NCBI RefSeq assembly: GCF_932526225.1
Contig: NC_064036.1
Location: forward strand, 7,881,519 to 7,945,518
Length of the DNA stretch: 64,000 nt
Origin: Nematostella vectensis
Taxonomy: Eukaryota; Cnidaria; Anthozoa; Actiniaria; Edwardsiidae
Direction of reading: 5' to 3'
The translations under genes and the position numbers were made by a program. Below the pieces are notes generated by a model, which was given only the letters and a program-made list of their open reading frames with translations, was not told the origin of the DNA and ran no database searches. This document shows, piece after piece, positions 13,623 through 22,090 of the stretch. Within the stretch, counting starts at the first letter, position 1; every line of letters begins with the position of its first letter.

Positions 13623-16600
13623 GGGAATTACGCTTCTGCTTGTAGATGATTATCTGATGACCTATTCACTTTTCTTTTTTTCTTCGACAGAAAGCAGACC
13701 TTGCAGTGTCCACGTTTACGATCAGCCCCGAGCGCGAGAAAGCGGTGGATTTTACTCAGCCCTACTTCAGCCTCGGCTACAAGATCGTGATGAAGAAGGC
13801 GATCAAGGAGAAGAAATCCAATCTGTGGGGCTTCCTGGATCCCTTTGAACTGACGCTCTGGGCCGCTATCGTAGTGTCATCGGTCGTTATAGGGACGGTA
13901 AGACCTCCTGTCTGACCTTTTATGAAACCTATACAACGAACAGTCATTTGAGGGACACCCTCTCTATAACGGACACCCTCCATTAACGGAAACCATCCCT
14001 GTAACGGACACCCTCCCTATTACGGACACCCTCCCTGTAACGGACACCCTCCCTATAACGGACACCCTCCCTGTAACGGACACCCTCCCAGGAATAACGA
14101 CACCCTCCCAGGAACGGACACCCTCCTTCCTTTAGTAGACGCATTCACTACTATGAACATAAATATAACGGTCACCCTAAATATTATGAGCACTACCTTT
14201 CCTATAACGGACAGCCATTTAAGGAGCATCACAGGCCCGTTTAAGAAATTCTTCAGCCGGCGCGTTTTTCAGCAATCGGATAACAATACAACTAAACTAC
14301 AAATATTAAGTTTGTTAACCCATGGCCCTCTTGTTCTAAGGTGGTGTGGATCTACGATCGCTTGAGTCCCTATGGCTACTATGGTCGCGCTGTGCAGTCT
14401 AAAGTTCCCACGGAGGAAGAGTATAACACAAGGAACACGCTGTGCTTTTTTAACTCCTTCTGGTCAGCTACCGCCTCCTATCTCGAGCAGGGTCCGGACG
14501 GTACTCACCCCATCTCGCATTCCGGGAGAGCTACGATACTCGCATGGTAAGACTGTCCCGTCATCACCGTTGGAATCACAATCACTAATTCACTAATCAC
14601 CAGGCCCGGACCCAGGAAGTTTTTTAGGGGGGGGACGAAAAAGTGGACCTAATTTTGCCGGGGGGGGGGGGAGTAAAAATCTATCCACCCCCGAAAAACC
14701 AAAATGGGATTTTTTTTATGCCTTTGCAGTATCTCCACGGGACGTTTTTATTGTTAGATTTGGCTACATACCAGACTGATCTAGCTTATGATTTATAGTT
14801 TTGTATACAAATAGCATGTCTATTGAGAACCGAAAGTGGACTTTCGGCCGTTGTGGGTACGGGCCTAAATCACCACCAGCAACGATCAGGAAACTCTCAT
14901 AAGCATCATCAATAATCAGCACCACCACCACCAACCACCATCATAGTCATCACCACATCACTATCATCATAATTCATAGTCATCACCACATCACCATCAT
15001 CATAATTCATAGTCATCACCACATCACCATCATAGTCATCACCACCACCATCATAGTCATCATAGTCACCACCACCATCATTGTCATCATCACTATCACC
15101 ATAGTCATTACCAACATCATCATAGTCATCACCACCATCATAGTCATCACAACATCATCGTCATAGTCATCACCACCATCATTATAGTCATCATAGTCAT
15201 CACCACCATCATCATTGTCATCATCACTATCACCATAGTCATCACCAACATCATCATAGTCATCACCAACATCATCATCATCACCACATCATCGTCATAG
15301 TCATCACCACCATCATCACCAACATCATCATCATCGTCGTTATCATCATCATTATAGTCATCACCACCATCACCATAGTCATTACCTTAAGCATCACTAT
15401 CTTTATACCAAAACCACCCACTATCATAATCAAAACCACCATCATATCACCACCAACATCATCAAAGTCATCACCACCATCACCATAGTCATCACCATTA
15501 GCATCACTATCTTTATACCAAAACCACCCACTATCATAATCAAAACCACCATCATATCACCACCAACATCATCATAGTCATCACCATCAGCATCACTTTC
15601 ATTATACTAAAACCACCCACTATCATAATCAAAACCACCATCATATCGCCACCAACATCACCATAGTCACCATCATCAGCATCACTTTCTTTATACCAAA
15701 ACCACCAACTATCATAATCAAAACCACCATCATATCACCACCAACATCACCATAGTCATCATCAGCATCACTTCCTTTATACCAAAACCACCCACTATCA
15801 TAATCAAAACCACCATCATATCACCACCATCGAAGGGAGGGAGCATCAAAACCCCCACCAGCATCTTTATCGTCATTATCATTGAACTGCGATTGTTAAC
15901 ACTATCATCATCTTCATCGTTAATATCATCACCGCCTTCATTTAGATCTCTTTATCATTCTTATTATCAATGTTATCATCATTTCACCGTTGATATTACT
16001 ATGACAACTATTAACAGCAGCAGCAGTAGCAGCATCAAAGTCATAACAGCCATGGTGTTTGCCATCGCTTATGGTGATTGTAATAACAGCGAAGATGAAG
16101 ATCATGAGAAGTGTCATGATGATGAGGTAGAAATAAGGCAGAGTGAGATGACATGCATTTTCCTGTTATATGTTTCAGGTGGTTTGCAATATCTATATTT
16201 GGAGCCACCTACACTGCCAACCTAGCGGCCTTTTTAACTGTTAACAAATACGAACATCCAATCAAAAGCATTGAAGATCTCGCTGATCAACAAGGCATAG
16301 CGTATGGCACTGCCCCAGGCCAGCTGGCGGAGATGTTGAAGACGGCTTCTTTACCCGTCTACGAGAAGCTCTGGAGATATATCGAGACACACGGGACCTT
16401 AGAAGACAACGCTACTTACGCCATCGACAAAGTTCGCTCTAGAGATGACTATGCATTCATCTGGGATTCAGCGGTGTTGGACTACGAGGTTCAAAGCGAG
16501 CCGTGTAACACGCTCACTATAGTAGGACGGTAAGTGCGGATGGCGCCTCTGGCTCAAGCGAGCCATGTAAAACGCTCAATTTTAGTAGATGTAACACGCT

Positions 16601-17784
16601 CAATTTTAGTAGGACGTTAAGTGCGGATGGCGCCTCTGGCTAAAAGCGAGCTATAACACGTAAACTATAGTAAGACGGTTAGTGTGGATGGCGCTTTTGG
16701 TCCAAAGCGGGGCCATGTAAAGCGCTCACACGCGCTCACTATGATAGGACGGTAAATGCGGATGGCGCTCACTATGGTAGGACGGTAAGTGCGGATGGCG
16801 CTCACTAAGGTAGGATGGTAACAGTGGATGGCGCATACTATGTTAGGACGGTAAGAGTGAATGGCGCTCACTATGATAAGACGGTAAGTGGATGGAACCT
16901 TTGGCACTAACGGTAAGAGTGATTGCATGGGTTTTAAAGTGTATGAAGTTGATTTATCTCACCAGTGAAATATACTAAACTCTCTGCTGTACCCAAATCC
17001 CGATTTGTCACCAACTCAATCCCTATTTGTATCCTTACCCAGGCCGTTCGGCAGTATAAATTATGGTTTTGCGTTGCCGCTCAAATCTCCATACACGCAG
17101 AACTTCAGCGTGGCCATGCTCGAGCTACAGCAAGATGGCTTTCTTGAGCGCATGACAGAGAAGTGGTTCCGCTCTCGCAGTAAGTGCGGCGCGGAGACTG
17201 AGGCTGCGGACGCCAAGGCAACCGAGGGAGGGGAGCAGCTAGGGTTCAAGGACATGGCGGGCGTGTTCATCACACTACTGGGAGGATTCATCTGCGGAGT
17301 GGGGCTACTGATTGTCGAGTGGATCTTTGCGTCTTATAAGGACACTCTCTCTAAGGACAGGAGGGTATGTAGGAGAAGGTCTAGCACCAAACACAATAGT
17401 TGATTTATTTGTTCCTACTCCGTTTGTTAATACCCACAGCACCGCGAATCAACCCTCATCATCATTATCATCACAATCATCTCAATAAAAAACCTTTACC
17501 ATAACCATCATCGTCATGATCACGATCACCATCATCATAACCATCACCAGCATCGCCATGATCACGATCACCATCACCATCATCATCACCTTCACCATCA
17601 TCACCATCGCCATCATCATCATCACCATCACCACCACCATCACCATCATCTTCACCATCACCATCACCATCACCACCACCATCACAGCCATCACCATCAC
17701 CATCATCATCACCATCATCATCACCATCACCACCACCACCACCATCACCATCATCTTCACCATCATCATCACCATCATCATCAC

Positions 17785-17816
<32 letters not shown>

Positions 17817-18227
17817 CCATCACCATCATCATCACCATCATCATCACAATCAATAGCATCGTCACCATCACCACCATCATATTCATCATCATTATCACCA
17901 TCATCGTCACCATTATCATCATCACCGTCAGCTGCCGATGTTACCTGCACACACTTTACGTCGATGTCTTTTGCGCGCACCTGTTGGTCGAGTCTGAATA
18001 ATATTTCTCCCTTTCTCCCTGTACAGGCACCAACAGGTTTCTTCACTGCCTTGTGGTTACGTCTTCAGAGAATGTGGTGGGGCATACTAAGCTTGTGCAG
18101 TTCCAGCGAGCTGGGACGCGAGGAAGAGCCTAAGCCGAAACTACGGGCGCTGGTTGAGGAAATACCTCTAAGTCATAGAGACCGAAAGAGCTTGCTCGAC
18201 AAGAGGTGGTCACAAATACGCGAATAA
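3017..18227 (+). CDS. Ionotropic glutamate receptor, 13 exons, 890 aa
   Basis: Ligand-gated cation channel subunit of the plasma membrane. Exons: 3017-3098, 3212-3364, 8225-8494, 9189-9451, 10501-10674, 11149-11256, 11733-11867, 12769-12969, 13691-13897, 14341-14546, 16179-16529, 17043-17364, 18027-18227. All junctions are GT/AG and phases agree, giving 891 codons including the stop. Order seen: signal peptide (about 1-19), amino-terminal domain (20-390), ligand-binding S1 (395-510) with the carboxylate-binding Arg R477, M1, re-entrant M2, M3 with YTANLAAFLTV (611-621), S2, M4 (about 790-815) and a short cytoplasmic tail. The pore Q/R-site position is Glu (E580, codon 14485-14487) in LEQG. 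S2 has AFIWDSAV, like the glycine-binding GluN1 subunit, with Asp (D696) at the agonist-amine position. T470 replaces the usual Pro. The family is certain; the subfamily (AKDF, epsilon or NMDA-like) cannot be settled without a tree. Tandem arrays occupy introns 2, 3, 7, 9, 10, 11 and 12. Confidence 0.93.
3365..6179 (+). other. Intron 2 of the receptor, unique part
   Basis: This is intronic DNA between exon 2 and the 50-bp array. It contains a homopolymer of about 40 A at 5150-5188 and no recognisable exon. A short open frame near 3573-3893 ends in a GTGAGT donor-like site, but it shows no glutamate-receptor similarity, and the phase of exons 2 and 3 joins perfectly without it. Confidence 0.6.
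6180..8236 (+). repeat. 50-bp minisatellite made of the exon 3 splice acceptor
   Basis: There are about 41 tandem copies of a 50-bp unit (for example 8171-8220) in receptor intron 2. Each unit holds a pyrimidine-rich stretch, TTGCAG and the first bases of exon 3. Variants at 7221, 7321, 7521, 7871, 7971 and 8171 read GCAGCAAGCAAGCTGA, the same 16 bases as the true junction at 8221-8236. The last unit therefore is the real 3' splice site. A higher-order duplication of 650 bp (13 units) is visible: 6869-7336 nearly repeats as 7519-7986. Short open frames across the array are by-products. Confidence 0.95.
8457..8884 (+). repeat. 38-bp minisatellite made of the exon 3 splice donor
   Basis: There are about 11 tandem copies of a 38-bp unit. 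The first copy is the 3' end of exon 3 (coding MGILTSRTDYG) plus its donor at 8494/8495. Later copies repeat TGATTACG|GTAAGG. One copy near 8790 is shortened. A donor further downstream would bring in the in-frame stop TGA six codons after the true junction, so only the first site gives a functional protein. Confidence 0.95.
9475..9835. repeat. Polypurine tract in receptor intron 4
   Basis: About 350 bases are almost pure A/G on the + strand, directly after the exon 4 donor at 9452. The open frame on the opposite strand here is rich in Ser, Leu and Phe only because of this composition. Such mirror-rich purine tracts can form triplex DNA; that is an inference from composition. Confidence 0.8.
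10831..11075. mobile_element. MITE, family A, full-length copy
   Basis: A 245-bp element lies in receptor intron 5 and has inverted ends (TACACCTATTTCAA at the left, TGAAATAGGTGT at the right). Its inner parts are also shared with the copy at 32364-32629. Near-inverted internal motifs GGTTCATGGGT and ACCCATGAAGCA suggest a foldback structure. There is no coding capacity, so it is a non-autonomous element. Partial copies lie near 30379-30450 and 55722-55770. Confidence 0.85.
12100..12712. repeat. About 17-bp minisatellite in receptor intron 7
   Basis: There are some 30 imperfect copies of GGGCTTAATAGAGATGG-like units, with A/G variation at one position. The array ends about 55 bases before the acceptor of exon 8 (12769) and does not include the junction. 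A unique segment (12333-12362) interrupts it. Confidence 0.9.
13588..13626. repeat. (GT)n followed by a G homopolymer
   Basis: A short TG run passes straight into about 20 consecutive G, 65 bases upstream of the exon 9 acceptor at 13691. Similar composite tracts occur at 28219-28236, 50276-50340 (complement) and 54177-54255. Confidence 0.9.
13945..14120. repeat. About 18-bp minisatellite in receptor intron 9
   Basis: There are about nine copies of TATAACGGACACCCTCCC-like units, alternating between CCTATAACGG and CCTGTAACGG. The array starts about 45 bases after the exon 9 donor at 13898. It faintly resembles the exon end, but I cannot show that it derives from it. Confidence 0.85.
14602..14866. 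mobile_element. MITE, family B, copy 1
   Basis: A 265-bp element in receptor intron 10, beginning AGGCCCGGACCC and ending GGGTACGGGCCT, which are inverted to each other. It shares long internal blocks with 53909-54293, including AGTGGACCTAA, GCAGTATCTCCACGGGACG and TTGGCTACATACCAGA. There is no open frame, so it is non-autonomous. Confidence 0.85.
14887..15835. repeat. CAT-rich satellite with a higher-order unit in intron 10
   Basis: The first part is an irregular (CAT/CAC)n array. From about 15390 a longer unit of roughly 90 bp appears at least five times, marked by ACCACCCACTATCATAATCA and CTTTATACCAAAACCACC. It lies in the intron between the M2 and M3 exons of the receptor. Confidence 0.85.
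16515..16925 (+). repeat. Degenerate array made of the exon 11 splice donor
   Basis: There are about eight diverged copies of the exon 11 end plus its donor (TAGGACG|GTAAGTGCGGATGG at 16523-16542). Copies lie near 16610 (GT changed to TT), 16672, 16749, 16780, 16812, 16845 and 16877, mostly keeping GGACGGTAA and GGATGGCGC. In the reading frame, GGTAAG supplies an immediate TAA stop if the first donor is missed. Unit length varies from 31 to about 75 bp, so this array is older or less homogenised than the one at exon 3. Confidence 0.88.
17457..17925. repeat. (CAT)n microsatellite in receptor intron 12
   Basis: About 470 bases of CAT, CAC and occasional CGT triplets lie between exon 12 and the last receptor exon. 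Because the repeat is a triplet without stops, long frames of Asp, Met or Ile/Thr appear in several frames; none is a gene. Confidence 0.92.
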
Positions 18228-18256
18228 AAAGCTGGCTATATAAAAAGCTAAATAAA
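18222..18256 (+). promoter_or_regulatory. Poly(A) signals of the receptor gene
   Basis: AATAAA overlaps the stop codon itself (18223-18228), and a second AATAAA follows at 18251-18256. Both would give a very short 3' UTR. Which one is used cannot be told from sequence. Confidence 0.6.
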
Positions 18257-18659
18257 AATTAGCTGTATATATATATCAAGGGAACCAAACAACGGATATG
18301 AAGAGCCCACTTAATTGACTTTTCGTGACGATGCGAGAAGAAAGAAGCGGGACATGTGAATCGGGCGTGAGCTTTGCTTTTCAGGTCAGGGAAAGGTTGC
18401 GGTAGTGGCTAGTACAAGAGCCTACCCTCCCCCCTCCCCTTGTACAAAAAATTATAAACTCTAACCAGACGGACGTGAGCTAGGAATTGCCGTATGCTAT
18501 TTTTATTACTTACCAGTGCCCCCCTTTCCCGTCAACATCTTATTCTGTCCCTCATAGAAAAGCCCGTCTTTGTTGATGATAATCTATATTAGATTCTCAA
18601 AATGGATATAAATAGGCCAAAACTATAATAAACTACGATTACGGGTCACGAGTAACTGA

Positions 18660-19650
18660 TGGTGCGTCATAGAAGCAACACCTCTGCGACGTATAAGCAA
18701 CACCTCTGCGACGTACAAGCAATACCTCTGCGACGTACAAGCAACACCTCTGCGATGTACAAGCAACACCTCTAAGCGTACAAGCAATACCTCTGCGACA
18801 TACAAGCAACACCTCTGCGACATACAAGCAACACCTCTGCGACGTACAAGCAATACCTCTGCGACGTACAAGCAACACCTCTGCGACATACAAGCAACAC
18901 CTCTGCGACGTACAAGCAACACCTCTGCGACATACAAGAAACACCTCTGCGACATACAAGGAATAGCTCTGCGACATACAAGAAACAGCTTTGCGACATA
19001 CAAGAAACAGCTTTGCGACATACAAGAAACAGCTTTGCGACATACAAGAAACAGCTTTGCGACATACAAGAAACAACTCTGCGACATACAAGAAACACCT
19101 CTGTGACATACAAGAAACAGCTCTGCGACATACAAGTAACAGCTCTGCGACATACAAGAAACAGCTCTGCGACATACAAGAAACAGCTCTGCGACATACA
19201 AGAAACAGCTCTGCGACATACAAGAAACAGCTCTGCGACATACAAGAAACAGCTCTGCGACATACAAGAAACAGCTCTGCGACATACAAGAAACAGCTCT
19301 GCGACATACAAGAAACAGCTCTGCGACATACAAGAAACAGCTCTGCGACATACAAGAAACAGCTCTGCGACATACAAGAAACAGCTCTGCGACATACAAG
19401 AAACACCTCTGCGACATACAAGAAACACCTTTGCGACATACAAGTTATAGCTTTGCAACATACAAGAAACAGCTCTGCGACATACAAGAAACAGCTCTGC
19501 GACATACAAGAAACAGCTCTGCGACATACAAGAAACACCTCTGCGACATACAAGAAACACCTCTGCGACATACAAGTTATAGCTTTGCAACATACAAGAA
19601 ACAGCTCTGCGACATACAAGTAACAGCTTTGCAACATACAAGAAACATTA
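18660..19650. repeat. 22-bp minisatellite, about 45 copies
   Basis: The array is built of 22-bp units such as CTCTGCGACATACAAGAAACAG. The left third carries variants with CGTACAAGCAAC, and the middle is almost perfectly homogenised. The unit has no stop in most frames on either strand and its length is not a multiple of three, so very long cysteine/leucine-rich frames of up to 385 codons arise by chance. The array lies about 430 bases after the receptor stop codon. Confidence 0.95.
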
Positions 19651-19995
19651 AAAGAAACAGCTTTGATGAGCGAAGTGCAATATGGAAATGCATTTTGTGT
19701 TTTGAACGTTAAAAAAATGAAAACCAAGAAGTACAAAGTAAAGAAGGAACCAACCAACAAGTACAAATATAACATACCTTTGGATAAAGTAAACATTTAA
19801 GTTTGAGCAGTTTATTGTATTGCACACAATTAGTGTGAGCTGGTAAGATAGTTATGGATATTGCTATTTTATTTTTGTAATATAGATTCTTTTTGTCGGC
19901 TCTTTTTTCTCTGTTGCAAATTTTATAATTTACGATTTTCAAACCACAACGGTTTAAAACTATGGAAAGGGGTTGAAGCTTTGCTATGTTTTTAA

Positions 19996-20146
19996 GCGAA
20001 TTTCTATGTAAAGAATAGCCTGCGTGGCAAGCGCTTCTGTGGAGTTTCAACGGAAATAAAGAACAAAATCCCCTTCTTTTTTTGGCGCTCGCCCCATTTT
20101 TCGCGAAACGCTTGCTACGCAGGCTATTCTTTACATAGAAATTCGC
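19996..20146. mobile_element. Palindromic MITE (family C)
   Basis: A 151-bp foldback has inverted arms of about 38 bases with only a few differences (left GCGAATTTCTATGTAAAGAA, right the complement ending in ATTCGC). The core TAGCCTGCGTAGCAAGCG recurs near 1870-1895 and in the element at 345-545. No coding capacity. Confidence 0.9.
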
Positions 20147-20554
20147 AGAAAGTATTTTATTTGCAGATAAAAACACAGTGTATATTAGGCAACAAGATCT
20201 TAGTTAAGGCTTTTAGAGTTATTTTAAAACTCTGATAATTTTATTAAAAAGATATATTATACATAACGAGATATAACCTTAATGCCTTACGGTTGAAGGC
20301 ACGGACGAAAAGGATCTTTCGAAAAATCCGCCAGTATTCTTTTATCACTATGATTTATCAACTACAATTTTGTTGAAGTTTTTAAAAGTGTAGCTAGTAG
20401 ATGCGTTGATTTTCGCAATAAATAAAGTACTATAATATGTCTGAGTGAAAGGGTTAGTCAAAGCAGGGGTGTACCCAGGGAACGTTCTGGGACCGCAGAA
20501 CTTGTTGTTCTTAAGCTTACCCAGGAACAAAAATAGGGGTAGGCGCAAAATCTC

Positions 20555-20715
20555 AAGATTTAAAAAAAGGCCAATCACGCCGCCATTCTATGTCCTCGCT
20601 CAATCGGGAGTCGCGCAAAGCATCCATTTCCATTGGCTAATTCAAGCGAGTAACCTGATATTTTCAAGTATCGTCAATAACGTATCAGACTTCATTCGTA
20701 GATTGCTATTTTGAA
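20555..20715. repeat. Dispersed repeat (family D), copy 1
   Basis: A segment with GGCCAATC, GCTCAATcGGGAGTC and TCCATTTCCATTGGCTAATTC is about 75% similar by eye to 34150-34325. It is probably an old transposable-element fragment; no terminal repeats were recognised. Confidence 0.65.
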
Positions 20716-20794
20716 AACCGCTTTATTTTCAATGAAAAAAAAAGGAGTGGGTGATACTCTTTAATAACCGTTAATCTTTATTTTCCTATAATTC

Positions 20795-20804
20795 TATATA
20801 AAAG
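20795..20804 (+). promoter_or_regulatory. TATA box (TATATAAAAG)
   Basis: A textbook TATATAAAAGG motif lies 111 bases before the ATG at 20915. Transcription would start near 20830, giving a 5' UTR of about 85 bases. It supports the small open frame downstream as a real gene. Confidence 0.7.
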
Positions 20805-20914
20805 GCCACTGGGGTACACATTCGTTCTACCCTCCCCCCTCCGAGGGGGTAAGCTTTGACTCTGAAATCAAAAATCGTTCACGTGTCGTATTATTTTTGG
20901 TAACTAAGGGAGTC

Positions 20915-21415
20915 ATGACAATGGTTCTATTATTCGGTTTTATGACGGTTGCTAAGGTAAATGCTCACTCAGGCATTTTTAACTGCGTAGACGAGAATGC
21001 ATTTTCGCCAGAAGGAGACGAGGACCTAGTAAAATGGATTGGCAATCTTTGCAAGCATCGATCAAGCATGAAATCCCAAGTGGTACTTTCTCCATCATTT
21101 CTCTTGTTTCCATTTCGCTTGGCTACTCATGACCAGACTCCTTCGTCTCCGTTTATTGACCGTGTTGAACAAGAACAGAAACGCCTTGTAAAATCACAGC
21201 CGAGGCCGACTACGCCAGTGGTGGTTCCCAGAGCTTTATCATTTTCGTTCGAGAAAGTTAAAAACCAAGGCAAGAAGAAAAGAAAGTCCGCACTGCTATC
21301 CCAGCAGAAACTCCCCACCATTCCGGAGGATGAGTTGCTCGAGGTGGGACGGAGCGAGACGTTCAAGGGGAAATCACAGACAGCAGCGCCTCGTAGGTGC
21401 ATGATTCCCGCTTAG
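20915..21415 (+). CDS. Small secreted orphan protein, 166 aa
   Basis: A single open frame. The first ATG is 20915, and a second one two codons on would give nearly the same signal peptide. Residues 1-17 (MTMVLLFGFMTVAKVNA) look like a cleavable signal peptide. The mature part begins HSGIFNC and has three or four cysteines in all, two of them (CV..., LCKH) in the first 40 residues. The rest is polar and Pro/Ser/Lys-rich with basic clusters (KKKRK, about 124-128; PRR near the end) that could be processed by proprotein convertases. I recognise no family. A TATA box lies upstream, and the peptidase gene converges from the right. It may be a peptide precursor or a lineage-specific secreted protein; function unknown. 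Confidence 0.55.
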   Translation: MTMVLLFGFMTVAKVNAHSGIFNCVDENAFSPEGDEDLVKWIGNLCKHRSSMKSQVVLSPSFLLFPFRLATHDQTPSSPFIDRVEQEQKRLVKSQPRPTTPVVVPRALSFSFEKVKNQGKKKRKSALLSQQKLPTIPEDELLEVGRSETFKGKSQTAAPRRCMIPA

Positions 21416-21766
21416 GAGAAACGACCCTTTAGAGGCGTCAAGCAGCGTGTCGTCCACAAGGCAGAGCCAGAAAATGTGTCTCAAGACCGAGAGAAAAGTC
21501 AACAGATGAGTCTGGCGCAAACTCCGTGACCAAAAGAAAACGAAATCCCATGTTTCTCTCGATGGTTGGGTGAGCATGAGATGAGATTTTCTTTTACAGC
21601 GAGGGAGTGTGTTCCGGTACAGTAATCTAAGACGAAGCTTTTAAGCGCCTTCCCCTCGCTGACAACCACTTAGACCTGGCGTAACCTTACGGAAAAGGGA
21701 TATGCAGGGGAATGTTGGTGTTTGTAAAGTAGTGCATTCAGTCAAGATTGTATTATACTATCCCCG

Positions 21767-21772
21767 TTTATT
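21767..21772 (-). promoter_or_regulatory. Poly(A) signal of the M13 peptidase gene
   Basis: AATAAA on the minus strand, about 320 bases after the peptidase stop codon at 22091. It is the first canonical signal I find downstream. Confidence 0.55.
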
Positions 21773-22090
21773 GCACGTTTATTTCGTAATTGTCAATTAT
21801 AATCAAATGCTAAGTGACACTAACCGACTGCTTCAAAGACTTGAAATGGTGATATTTTGTAGTTGCTACAACTTGACATTGACTTGACTTTGACTACAAG
21901 TTACAGCATCCTTTTTGGAAAGTTCTTCTTCATAAAACATAAAATTATATCTGGAACGTGTACGACAAACTGAAAAGACACATCAACTTTTCTACCTCAC
22001 AGTTGACACAAACATCCATACCTCAGCTCTCCTCCTTTCCTCATCATGGTAACAGTCGCTCATGATTTGCAAGTGCTAGAAAGGAGAACG

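Noticed and set aside
17477-18046. Poly-Asp/Gly and poly-Met frames
   Set aside because: Products of the (CAT)n microsatellite in the last receptor intron.
18623-19796. Frames of 264 to 385 codons rich in Cys, Leu and Val on the minus strand, and 145-210 codons on the + strand
   Set aside because: They are translations of the 22-bp minisatellite, open in several frames on both strands at once. There is no independent start, domain or splice support.
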